Source: Nereida ignava
Lineage (GTDB): Bacteria; Pseudomonadota; Alphaproteobacteria; Rhodobacterales; Rhodobacteraceae
Assembly: GCF_001049735.1 (NCBI RefSeq)
Contig: NZ_CVPC01000013.1
Coordinates: 1 to 64,000 of the forward strand
Reading direction: 5' to 3'
DNA: 64,000 nucleotides
Shown: one piece after another, positions 1 through 7,111 of the stretch
How positions within the stretch are numbered: position 1 is the first letter of the stretch
Layout: every line of letters starts with the position of its first letter
Translations under genes and position numbers: made by a program
Notes under the pieces: model-generated
Databases searched by the model: none
Seen by the model: the letters and a program-made list of their open reading frames with translations, nothing else
What the model was told of the DNA's origin: nothing

Positions 1-175
1 GGCGGATCATGGCCAAGCGCAATGCGTCATCACCTTGAACCTTCGTTTTGTAATGCAAGCCAGAACGCGAGACGCCGAGAACCGCACATGTGCGCCGTTC
101 TGACGTATCAAGTCTTTGGCGGGTATGGATTACGGCCTGACGCAACCCATCAACCGTCAGGCCTTCGGCTTTAAA
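1..175 (-). CDS. IS3-family transposase OrfB, N-terminal part only
   Basis: Read on the minus strand in the -1 frame relative to orfA, from the TTTAAAG heptamer to the window edge. It gives an open stretch with the residues GLRQAVIHTRQRL and CAVLGVSRSGLHY, which match the start of IS3-family OrfB transposases (an HTH-like region before the DDE integrase core). It would be made as an OrfAB fusion by ribosomal frameshifting. The catalytic DDE residues lie outside the window, so activity cannot be assessed. Confidence 0.75.
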
Positions 176-444
176 TAATCGAGGCTCTCTTTCAAGATCA
201 GCTTGTCCAGTTGGAGGTCCGCAACGATTTTCTTCAGCCGCTCGTTTTCCTTCTTCAGTGCTTTCATTTCTGAGAGCTGCGGTCGCCCTAGACCACCGAA
301 CTTCTTGCGCCAATAGTAATAGGTCTTGTCCGAAATACCCGCCTTGCGACACGCGCCCACAACATCCAACCCATCATGCAAATGAACATCAATCTCGCGC
401 AATAACTTCAGTGCATCCTCATCTGAATACCGTTTCCGTGCCAT
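157..444 (-). CDS. IS3-family transposase OrfA
   Basis: A protein of 95 residues with the arrangement of IS3 OrfA. An N-terminal helix-turn-helix (about residues 5-50, including GACRKAGISDKTYYYW) is followed by a leucine-zipper-like coiled coil (about residues 58-90). In this family OrfA binds the terminal repeats and, through a -1 frameshift near its end, forms OrfAB. The ATG start at 444 is followed by an uninterrupted frame. Stop TGA at 157-159. Confidence 0.85.
   Translation of the reverse strand: MARKRYSDEDALKLLREIDVHLHDGLDVVGACRKAGISDKTYYYWRKKFGGLGRPQLSEMKALKKENERLKKIVADLQLDKLILKESLDYLKPKA
169..175 (-). promoter_or_regulatory. Programmed -1 frameshift heptamer of the IS3 element
   Basis: On the minus strand the heptamer T TTA AAG sits in the orfA frame just before its stop and fits the X XXY YYZ slippery rule. 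Slipping one base back gives TTT AAA GCC and continues into the open orfB frame. Known for IS3 elements; here inferred from sequence only. Confidence 0.65.
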
Positions 445-470
445 TCTCTGTCACTCCCTTAGTCAACAAA

Positions 471-494
471 TAGTGGCACAGTTTTAGGGGGCCA
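471..494. repeat. Terminal inverted repeat (orfA-side end) of the IS3 element
   Basis: The stretch ending in GGGGGCCA, read inward as TGGCCCCCTAAAACTGTGCC, looks like the terminal repeat of IS3-family elements of this type. The partner repeat and the target duplication lie outside the window, so the exact end is an estimate. Confidence 0.6.
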
Positions 495-865
495 AGACAA
501 TTACACGGCACCACCCCGCGGAGAACCATGGCCCGAATGTGTCGCAGCGGGAACCGCTGCACTACAATCACGCACCCGCTCAATCGCTCATAACGCTTTG
601 CGCAACGGAGCGCCGCGTGTAATCACCAACCGCAACCAGTTTTGGCAGAATCACGGCGCAGCGCTTGCAGCACGCTTTTTACTACCCCGCCGCCCCTCTC
701 AAAAATTGTAACAAAAACTCAACAAATTTGCGTCAAAGATGTGTGAACAGCGCATCTGGCATCTCACTAAGGCGCTCTAGTATCTCCCCATCTGCGCAAA
801 GCATCGCCACATTCATGTTAAGTATCTATGCATCTGCACAACGCACACGCGTCAATCGTTCACGC
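495..865. other. Non-coding stretch between the IS end and the fliC terminator
   Basis: About 370 bases with no open frame that looks like a real gene, no RNA gene and no clear repeat. The only longer plus-strand frame (665-898) has no recognisable residues and runs into the terminator hairpin. It may be leftover sequence from the junction between the IS and the cluster. Confidence 0.5.
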
Positions 866-895
866 AAAAAGGCCCCCGCAAGCGTGGGCCTTTTC
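866..895 (-). terminator. Rho-independent terminator of fliC
   Basis: On the minus strand the sequence reads AAAAGGCCCACGC, a short TTGCG loop, then GGGGCC followed by five T residues. It begins about 20 bases after the fliC stop codon, the position expected for its intrinsic terminator. Confidence 0.8.
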
Positions 896-913
896 TGATT
901 ATTGCGTTCACTC

Positions 914-2419
914 TTAACCTTGCAGCAAGCTTAGTACGCCTTGCTTTGACGAGTTTGCTTGCGCAAGCATCGCTGTGGCCGCTTGGCTCATGATCTGAGC
1001 TTTGGTCAGATCACCAGTTGCTTTAGCAAAGTCAGCATCTTCGATACGCGACTGTGAAGCTTCAGTGTTCACCACAATGTTTCCAAGGTTGGACATTGTG
1101 TAGTCGAGACGATTGGAAATTGCACCTAGCTCACTGCGCACTTCGTTTACTCGCCCCAGTGCGCCATCAATTACAGAAATTGCTGATTGTGCACCGGCGG
1201 TTGTAGCAATGCTTAACGAGGAAACAGCTGAAAGGGTTGCTGTGCCACCAGCATTACCGCTACCAAAATATCCAGTCACCGCTGTATTATCAGCTGCAGC
1301 TGCTTCTTGATCACTGATGGTGAATGCCTGAGACGATTCCATTCTTACAACGCCGCTTACAACGGCGTCGTTAGCACCAGTGGCTGCAGAAATGACATCC
1401 ACTCCAGTCTCCCAAGAGGTTCCATCAAAATTACCAGCTTCCACCGTCAAGTTTGTAGCAGTTCCAGTATCTGAGAAATTTTCAATCAAGATATCGTCGC
1501 CGTCAGCATCTGACAGTATTAACTTAGATTTATCGGTACCATCAAATGTTGCAGTAATTTGCGTTGTACCAGACAAAGCGTTAATTGCATCAAGCACTGA
1601 CGTTAGGTCCGTGTTGCTCACCACAGTCGCAGAGACGGCTGCCGCAGTGCCTCCGCCGTTTAGGTTGAAAGTAACAGTTGAGGTAGGCACAGCGTCCAGA
1701 CTAATGCGTGCCTTTGTTACTGCTTCCGCAGTGACGCCCGTACCAGACGAGTCAGCATTGACTGCGGCAGCTATAGTTTTCGCGGTTGAACCTGCTGCAA
1801 AGGCTGCTTCCGCAGCACCATCTTTACCCAAGATATCAAAGTCAGTGACGATTTTATCAGAAGTTGCATCGGTAACTCCTTGGGTTTGGGCGGTTGAATC
1901 GAAGCGATAAACACCCAGATAACCCGAGCTTTGGTTTGCAATTGACAGGGACACGGATTCAGATGCCATTGCACCAATCTGAAAGGTCTTTGATAGAAAG
2001 TCCCCATTGAGCAGATTATCACCAGCCCATGACGTAGTTGACGCAATGCGATCAAGTTCAGTCCGTAATTGAGTCACTTCGTCTTGAAGCGCCAGGCGAT
2101 CTGCAACGCTATTGGTGGCGTTAGAAGATTGTACTGCCAGTTCCCGCATGCGCTGCAAAATATTTGTTTGCTCGCCCATTGCGCCTTCGGCGGTATCTAT
2201 GAGCGATTGGGCGTCAGCTGCATTCTTGACTGCCATATTTAAGCCACGAATATTCGACTCCATGCGGGTCGCAATGCTGAGACCCGCAGCATCGTCAGCC
2301 GCTGAATTGATCCGCTTACCAGATGAAAGCTGCTCCATGGCAGATTCCATCTCCTTGTTCACTTTGCTCAAGTTATACTGAGCGTTGATGGACGCGGTAT
2401 TTGTATTGATAACAGTCAT
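914..2419 (-). CDS. fliC: Flagellin, filament subunit
   Basis: A flagellin of 501 residues. The N-terminal D0/D1 region (about residues 1-170) carries the hallmark stretches SSGKRINSAADDAAGLSIATRM and MRELAVQSSNATN, and the C-terminal D1/D0 region (about 410-501) ends with SRIEDADFAKATGDLTKAQI and a LLQG tail. The middle (about 180-400) is the variable outer domain and includes a Flagellin_IN-like segment (about residues 243-313). It is exported through the flagellar type III apparatus and polymerises into the filament; the FliS gene is at 22648. The ATG is preceded by AAGGAGT. It is the only flagellin gene in the window and stands as a single transcription unit. Confidence 0.97.
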   Translation of the reverse strand: MTVINTNTASINAQYNLSKVNKEMESAMEQLSSGKRINSAADDAAGLSIATRMESNIRGLNMAVKNAADAQSLIDTAEGAMGEQTNILQRMRELAVQSSNATNSVADRLALQDEVTQLRTELDRIASTTSWAGDNLLNGDFLSKTFQIGAMASESVSLSIANQSSGYLGVYRFDSTAQTQGVTDATSDKIVTDFDILGKDGAAEAAFAAGSTAKTIAAAVNADSSGTGVTAEAVTKARISLDAVPTSTVTFNLNGGGTAAAVSATVVSNTDLTSVLDAINALSGTTQITATFDGTDKSKLILSDADGDDILIENFSDTGTATNLTVEAGNFDGTSWETGVDVISAATGANDAVVSGVVRMESSQAFTISDQEAAAADNTAVTGYFGSGNAGGTATLSAVSSLSIATTAGAQSAISVIDGALGRVNEVRSELGAISNRLDYTMSNLGNIVVNTEASQSRIEDADFAKATGDLTKAQIMSQAATAMLAQANSSKQGVLSLLQG

Positions 2420-2494
2420 TTCGCAAGACTCCTTAGTTTGTGACCAGAATTGAGTGAACGCAGAGGTGTTTTTCGCTACCTTGGCGGCCGGTTC

Positions 2495-2522
2495 TGATTG
2501 GCTCCTGAATAGGGAAACGACG
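2495..2522 (-). promoter_or_regulatory. Weak sigma-28-like promoter for fliC
   Basis: On the minus strand GCCAATCA (2495-2502) resembles the sigma-28 -10 box GCCGATAA. A GTTT-containing segment lies about 12 bases upstream of it, where TAAAGTTT is expected. The -35 match is poor. A sigma-28 promoter is expected for a flagellin because fliA is in this cluster, so this is a candidate only. Confidence 0.3.
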
Positions 2523-2773
2523 AAATTCAGAATTGTTTAGAAAAAAGTTTGCGTACGACTCAGGGGGATCTGTGGGCGCGCGGATGAACGAAACTCCGTG
2601 ACACTCAGAAAAATCCAAAACGTCCGCTTTTTGACAGGGCTCAAAATGCCCTACGCGGCCCTTGTTTGATTAATTATTGGTTAACAGCCGTCAATTTCCC
2701 AACAGGCAAGTGTCAAATTCGAAACTTTTGGTACTATTAAAATTTGGTTAACGCTGGCCGTGGAGGTTTCAAA

Positions 2774-4246
2774 ATGAAGTTTACAGCGTCGCAGAATATC
2801 ACTCAAAAGCAGTCGATCGTCATTACAGCGCAGCTGCAACAGGCAATCAAACTGCTACAGATGAACAACTTCGAGTTGGGGCAATTCCTTGAGGAGCAAT
2901 CGACTGAAAACCCGTTCCTTGAAGTTGAAACGCCAAACCAACATGAAACTCCCTCTGCGGCGCCCGATACACCGGAGCAAACCGCAAGCCCCGCAGCCAC
3001 TGATATTAAATCCGGCGAGGCGTCTTCAGACACCCCCATAACTAACGAGGGGATGGAAAACACGTTTGACACGAGCATGCTGGACCTTGGGGATCGCAAG
3101 TCATCGGGCACCGCACAGCAAGACTGGGACTTAATCGCTTCGACGGTCGAAGATACGCCCCCCTCACTTTATGCATATGTCTGCCAAGAGATTGACCAGC
3201 TTCTTGATGACCCGAAAGAACGCATGATCGGTTACGCAATGGCCGAAGCCTTAGAGCCATCTGGGTGGTTGGGGCAAAGCGTCGAGCAAATTACACAGAT
3301 GCTGCGTGTCTCCGAAGATATTACCCACCAAGTGTTAGCAAAGTTGCAAACGATTGAGCCCGCCGGCCTTTTTGCAAGATCACTAAGGGAGTGCCTGACA
3401 CTACAAGCGATTGCGAATGGCACGCACTGTGAGGAATTCGATAAACTGCTCGCTAATTTAGACCTCCTTGCGATGGGTGACCTTGTGGCGCTCAAGCGCG
3501 CTTGTGGAGTATCCCAAGATCGATTGCGCAAGCTGGTCTCGATGTTGCGAAGCTTTAATCCCAAGCCCGGGACCCTGTTTGACGGAGGCAGCACGCCAAT
3601 TCGCGCACCTGACCTCATTGTAAGCGCCACACCGGATGGCTGGAAAGTCGATCTTAACCGGACAACGATGCCAAGCGTGCAAGTCAACCGTGACTACGCC
3701 CAGACTGCACTGAAATCGGTTCGCAACGATGAGGACAAAAAATTCATGTCAGAACGTGTTGCGGATGCAAACTGGCTGCGCCGCGCCATTGACCAACGTA
3801 ACACGACCACATTGGCCATCGGTGCTGAAATTGTAAGGCGCCAACAAGACTTCTTGGACAAGGGAATTGAAGCGTTGCGGCCCCTCGTCCTACGTGACAT
3901 CGCGGAAGCTATTGATGTGCACGAAAGCACCGTATCACGCGTAACATCAGGCCTTATGATAGCAACACCCCAAGGCACTTTCAGGTTGAAGGCCCTATTC
4001 AGTGTTGGACTTCAAGGAAACGGCGAAGACGGCACCGAAGCAGCTTCTGCTATCAAATACAAAATCAAAAAGCTTATCGATGCTGAACCTCCGACAGCGC
4101 CTTACAGCGATGACAAGATCGTAACTATCATGGCGAAGGACGGGATCAAACTTGCCCGCAGGACGGTCGCTAAATACCGCGATATGCAGAGTATTCCTTC
4201 GTCCGTACAACGCCGCCGCGCTGCTGCCGTGGCTGGATTGGCTTAA
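2774..4246 (+). CDS. rpoN: RNA polymerase sigma-54 factor, flagellar-cluster copy
   Basis: Sigma-54 of 490 residues. Region I is the glutamine/leucine-rich N-terminus (QNITQKQSIVITAQLQQAIK) that contacts activators. An acidic region II follows (about residues 50-100), then the core-binding and DNA-binding parts. The RpoN box ARRTVAKYR is near residue 460. The ATG at 2774 follows GGAGG with good spacing; an in-frame upstream start at 2744 has no such site. Rhodobacterales often carry more than one rpoN, and in R. sphaeroides one copy is dedicated to flagella. Location in this cluster and several sigma-54-type promoters nearby suggest the same here (inference). The gene overlaps the convergent downstream ORF by four bases. 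Confidence 0.96.
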   Translation: MKFTASQNITQKQSIVITAQLQQAIKLLQMNNFELGQFLEEQSTENPFLEVETPNQHETPSAAPDTPEQTASPAATDIKSGEASSDTPITNEGMENTFDTSMLDLGDRKSSGTAQQDWDLIASTVEDTPPSLYAYVCQEIDQLLDDPKERMIGYAMAEALEPSGWLGQSVEQITQMLRVSEDITHQVLAKLQTIEPAGLFARSLRECLTLQAIANGTHCEEFDKLLANLDLLAMGDLVALKRACGVSQDRLRKLVSMLRSFNPKPGTLFDGGSTPIRAPDLIVSATPDGWKVDLNRTTMPSVQVNRDYAQTALKSVRNDEDKKFMSERVADANWLRRAIDQRNTTTLAIGAEIVRRQQDFLDKGIEALRPLVLRDIAEAIDVHESTVSRVTSGLMIATPQGTFRLKALFSVGLQGNGEDGTEAASAIKYKIKKLIDAEPPTAPYSDDKIVTIMAKDGIKLARRTVAKYRDMQSIPSSVQRRRAAAVAGLA

Positions 4247-4596
4247 GCGGCAAACAAATCATCAAGTAGAACACGGTGTGCCTGCGGAATTTCATCTAGA
4301 GCCTTTTGTAGGTTTTCGAAGTTAAAGGCGATAAGTTCTACGCGGCCATGCGCGACACCAATGCCTCGCCAAGAACCACATGCTAGCGCGTCATAGATGC
4401 CAACGATTTGCTGTGGTCCAACGCATCGGCGTACCTGCGATCCATCATCAGAAAAGACGAGCACAGCCCCCGAAACAACCAAGAAAATCGATTTCACCGG
4501 CATATCTTTAATGAACAGCACTTCAGAGTGGATCAGCTCAAGCGCCTCTCCATTAGACAACAAGTTTCGCACAGGCGCTGCATACAAACTATCCAA
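4243..4596 (-). CDS. cNMP-binding-like domain protein, downstream half
   Basis: A reading frame of 117 codons whose product resembles the beta-roll of the cyclic-nucleotide-binding/CRP superfamily (residues such as SIFLVVSGAVLVFSDDG). No helix-turn-helix follows, so a CRP-type regulator is unlikely. The frame begins with TTG directly after the TGA stop of the upstream ORF and in the same frame. The two may be one interrupted gene of about 236 codons, a readthrough product, or two coupled proteins. No ligand can be predicted. It converges on rpoN with a four-base overlap. Confidence 0.6.
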   Translation of the reverse strand: MDSLYAAPVRNLLSNGEALELIHSEVLFIKDMPVKSIFLVVSGAVLVFSDDGSQVRRCVGPQQIVGIYDALACGSWRGIGVAHGRVELIAFNFENLQKALDEIPQAHRVLLDDLFAA

Positions 4597-4950
4597 TCAA
4601 CCGGCTCCCTGCAGAGCTAGATGTTCAGTGGCGACGCATCGCGCAACCGTCCACGTTAGTGCATTTTCACGGCAAAGAGCTTCGCGAATGTAATCACGCG
4701 GAATGTAGATCACCCGGCAGACGCTCTGTGATGAGATCGATGTGAAATAAAGTGAGCCCGCCAAAAACTCTTTGAAGTTCAGAGCATGACCATCGCCGTA
4801 CTTCATTTTGTCCGAGCCAATTGCAGCGCCATATTCCAAGAACACAAGGCGGTCTGTGTCGGACCCAGCTTCCAAGATGGTCGCAAGCGGCCCAACCGTT
4901 TGGCGAGGCAACTCCACCATCGAAAAACTGTCAAAAAAGCTCGTGCGCAT
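4597..4950 (-). CDS. cNMP-binding-like domain protein, upstream half
   Basis: An ORF of 117 residues with ATG at 4950 preceded by GGGGGT. It seems to be a second, more diverged beta-roll of the cyclic-nucleotide-binding type (the segment with GSDTDRLVFLEYGAAIG, then VCRVIYIPRDYIREAL). It ends in TGA at 4597-4599, and the downstream half continues in the same frame. No DNA-binding domain is visible. It lies after the end of the long fli operon, behind a perfect inverted repeat. The assignment rests on fold-like patterns rather than signature motifs. Confidence 0.55.
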   Translation of the reverse strand: MRTSFFDSFSMVELPRQTVGPLATILEAGSDTDRLVFLEYGAAIGSDKMKYGDGHALNFKEFLAGSLYFTSISSQSVCRVIYIPRDYIREALCRENALTWTVARCVATEHLALQGAG

Positions 4951-4960
4951 GGCTACCCCC

Positions 4961-4984
4961 TGGTTGCTTTAACGGCAGCAACCA
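4961..4984. repeat. Perfect inverted repeat in the leader of the cNMP-like ORFs
   Basis: TGGTTGCT and AGCAACCA form 8-base arms around an 8-base loop, about ten bases upstream of the ATG at 4950 and next to its ribosome-binding sequence. There is no T-tract in the right place for a terminator on either strand, so an operator or a translation-control hairpin is more likely. Confidence 0.5.
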
Positions 4985-5039
4985 AAAAGTGTTTAGCGAA
5001 TAACGACTATTTCACTTAATTGATCTATTTGTGGCCAAG

Positions 5040-5855
5040 CTAGACGCTATCGGTATTCTTCGCCTGTCGTTCAGCCAACTCTTTACGCTCAAGGCGATTT
5101 AATTTGCGAACTGGCTTTTCTTTCTCGTAGGCAAACCGAATTTTCGGGTCCAATTCACGACACTTGGCCATCACCTCAATCTCGGTTTGGGCTGCCAGAA
5201 CGAACCAATAAAACTTATTTTCAAACAGTAGATAAGATCGAAGTAAATTTAACTGCGCCCGCTTCACGTAGATACAAGTCATTATGTATGCGACAACGAA
5301 GATCAGCGGATGTGTAATGAACGTTGCAGCATAAATAATCGAGATGGCTAGCATTGGATAATAAAGCCGGTGGTTGAGCATCCAAAACAGAGGCATATAG
5401 GTTGCCAGTGGATCCTCAGACGTTGCATGCAGGCCCGCATTACGGTGTAGATCCTTAAACACCTCGTAGTTCTGGTAACCCTCAATGGGTCCGAACTTTA
5501 GGTCTTTATACCCCTCAAGCACTGGCAAGGCCTCTTCGGGCGTCACAAAATCAAATTTGGCTCTGAGCGGTCCACTAAAGCAGACGTTGAAAAAGACGCC
5601 GTCCCGCCAAAAGGTGATCAACCACGCAATATCTGGCTCCGTTGGGTCGTGATCTTTGAAGACCTCTTTGAGGGTCTCGTTGTCTCCTAAGAATAAATCA
5701 CCATCGATGGCGACAAGAATATCGCCTTCGCGCATTCGGTGAGAGACGGCCAAACGCCCCATCCCGTTCTTTTGCATCTTCAAAAGCTGGGGCACACTGC
5801 TGGCAGTAGCAGCGCTTTGTGTATCAGCATCAGATTGAGATTGCTCAAATTCCAT
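5040..5855 (-). CDS. Membrane protein with a PDZ-like N-terminal region, unknown function
   Basis: About 271 residues. The N-terminal half looks like a PDZ-type segment (GMGRLAVSHRMREGDILVAI and DGDLFLGDNETLKEVF). One or two hydrophobic helices follow at about residues 165-200, then a charged C-terminus rich in Arg, Lys and Glu. The ATG at 5855 follows GGAAAGG; a TTG at 5873 is less likely. It is the last gene of the long fliE-flhB operon, so a role in flagellar assembly or motor function is plausible, but nothing in the sequence proves it. I do not recognise a named family. Confidence 0.65.
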   Translation of the reverse strand: MEFEQSQSDADTQSAATASSVPQLLKMQKNGMGRLAVSHRMREGDILVAIDGDLFLGDNETLKEVFKDHDPTEPDIAWLITFWRDGVFFNVCFSGPLRAKFDFVTPEEALPVLEGYKDLKFGPIEGYQNYEVFKDLHRNAGLHATSEDPLATYMPLFWMLNHRLYYPMLAISIIYAATFITHPLIFVVAYIMTCIYVKRAQLNLLRSYLLFENKFYWFVLAAQTEIEVMAKCRELDPKIRFAYEKEKPVRKLNRLERKELAERQAKNTDSV

Positions 5856-5884
5856 GTGGCGGCCTTTCCACAATTACGCTTGTC

Positions 5885-6676
5885 TTAGGGAAACGAAATT
5901 GGTGGATCAGTCCTGCGTACGGGCTTCGGCTTTGGCGCCGTCCGTGCAGGTGATCTAGCTTTTTGTGGCGGATTATTGGCTGCGGTAATCTTTGCCGAAA
6001 TTTCTTTCTGCAACATCAAGACTGTCTCAAGCTTCATATCAAGCGCAGGGTCCATCTCAATTGAACCACCACCTGAAGCTACTGCCATACTTGCAGCAAG
6101 ATCTGCTTGGGCGGCATCCAGTTTCGCGAACGCTTCTGCCATTTCCTGAGTGTGTTGGGTGAAGTCAGTATCGAAGCGCTCGAGCATTGCGCCGCTAAAT
6201 TGCGATACCACAGCTGATGTTGTCTCGCCCAATTCCGTCAACTGTTCACTTGTTTTAGTACTCGCGTCACGCTGCTGTTCCTCGATACGTACAAGCGCCT
6301 CTTGGGCATCTGCAATTGTCTGGGACATTTCAGTTTGTGCCGCCATCGACTCGTCAAGTGATGCGGTCGCAAGTGCCAATTTATCCACGTTTTCAGCAAA
6401 AATGACCAACGCCTCAAGCGATGTGTTGTTGCTTGTCTCCATCGCCTCGATTGTGCGGTAGTACATCATTGATGCAACAATAATGGCGATCAGGCTGGCA
6501 ACGGCAGAACTTGCGAAAATAATCGCTGCATTTCGATAAAGTTTTTTCACTTCATCCTCCACGGAAGAATAGTCTTGTTTGATACGCGCAAATTCATCTG
6601 TGACATTGGTAGCAGCGTCTGCCGCATCCAGCGCGATTTTGATGCCCTCTTCGACGGACTTACTGTCGGTACTCAT
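5885..6676 (-). CDS. Single-pass membrane coiled-coil protein, unknown function
   Basis: 263 residues. A short cytoplasmic N-terminus is followed by one transmembrane helix (about residues 48-70, AAIIFASSAVASLIAIIVAS), a long Ala/Glu/Gln-rich coiled coil (about 75-230) and a Pro/Arg/Lys-rich tail. ATG at 6676 overlaps the stop of the preceding small gene (ATGA) and follows AGGAGA, so the two should be translationally coupled. Its position downstream of flhB suggests a flagellar accessory role. One possibility is a rotation-related membrane protein of the kind described as MotF in R. sphaeroides, but I saw no specific motif and this is only a guess. Confidence 0.65.
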   Translation of the reverse strand: MSTDSKSVEEGIKIALDAADAATNVTDEFARIKQDYSSVEDEVKKLYRNAAIIFASSAVASLIAIIVASMMYYRTIEAMETSNNTSLEALVIFAENVDKLALATASLDESMAAQTEMSQTIADAQEALVRIEEQQRDASTKTSEQLTELGETTSAVVSQFSGAMLERFDTDFTQHTQEMAEAFAKLDAAQADLAASMAVASGGGSIEMDPALDMKLETVLMLQKEISAKITAANNPPQKARSPARTAPKPKPVRRTDPPISFP

Positions 6677-6894
6677 TCCTGTCTCCTGACGTTGTTCTGT
6701 GTCGCACGGTTTGAGCGTGGAAATTTCTCAACAAACAGAGCACATTTCGTGCCAGTTGCCCCAAAAACCTCTAAACTCGGCGAATGAGTGGACTTAAACC
6801 CAAACCGCTTACATCCATGGGGCCGCGCAGGATCGAAGGTGACGAAGTAATGTTTACACCGGCCACAGGCGACGAAAGCTTGTTTTCGATTCAC
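6673..6894 (-). CDS. Small cysteine protein with a CxxC-HYFVTFDP motif
   Basis: A 73-residue protein starting with GTG at 6894, which overlaps the preceding stop as GTGA. It has the arrangement CGRCKHYFVTFDPARPHGC followed by KRFGFKSTHSPSLEVF and one further Cys. The four cysteines and the His suggest a metal site, probably zinc (inference). Similar small CxxC-HYxVTxDPxxPxGC proteins occur in other proteobacteria and are often misnamed in databases; I know of no established function. The longer frame reading back to 7041 overlaps the neighbouring gene and is not needed. It is part of the flhB tail operon. Confidence 0.7.
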   Translation of the reverse strand: MNRKQAFVACGRCKHYFVTFDPARPHGCKRFGFKSTHSPSLEVFGATGTKCALFVEKFPRSNRATQNNVRRQE

Positions 6895-7109
6895 CGGAAC
6901 CTCCGCTTCAATGCCGCAACGATATCCACAATTATAAAACGCAACCCGCCAAGCAGACACATCAAAGACGCCACGAACAGGCCAAAAACTTGCAGCACTG
7001 ACACAACACCAATCAGAGAAAGCGCTTCCAGCATCAGCCATACTGACATGCCGAAGAAGCTTGCCGTTGAAATCGTTTCTCCAAGGCTACGAGTGCGCTT
7101 TCCAGACAT
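6891..7109 (-). CDS. Small membrane protein downstream of flhB
   Basis: 72 residues with two probable transmembrane helices (about residues 18-38 and 40-62) and a basic C-terminus (ALKRRFR). The ATG at 7109 lies two bases after the flhB stop, and its ribosome-binding GGAG is inside the end of flhB, so it should be coupled to flhB. Its own stop overlaps the GTG start of the next gene. The family is not recognised. Confidence 0.65.
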   Translation of the reverse strand: MSGKRTRSLGETISTASFFGMSVWLMLEALSLIGVVSVLQVFGLFVASLMCLLGGLRFIIVDIVAALKRRFR

Positions 7110-7111
7110 TG

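Larger units (their letters stand above)
1..494 (-). mobile_element. IS3-family insertion sequence, cut by the window edge
   Basis: Seen: orfA, the first residues of orfB in the -1 frame and the orfA-side terminal end lie on the minus strand. The end carries the sequence TGGCCCCCTAAAACTGTGCC reading inward from position 494, typical of IS3-family termini. Most of orfB and the other inverted repeat lie left of position 1, so completeness cannot be judged. It marks the left side of the flagellar cluster. Confidence 0.85.

Noticed and set aside
1380-1910. Long plus-strand frame inside fliC.
   Set aside because: It is opposite-strand noise in the variable region of a clear flagellin gene.
4594-4599. 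TGA at 4597-4599 as a selenocysteine codon.
   Set aside because: No selenocysteine insertion stem-loop is evident behind the codon and the protein family is not a selenoprotein family.
4961-4984. Inverted repeat as a rho-independent terminator.
   Set aside because: No T tract follows on either strand.
6895-7041. N-terminal extension of the four-Cys protein up to 7041.
   Set aside because: It overlaps the two-helix small membrane protein; the GTG at 6894 with a GTGA overlap explains the gene without the extension.
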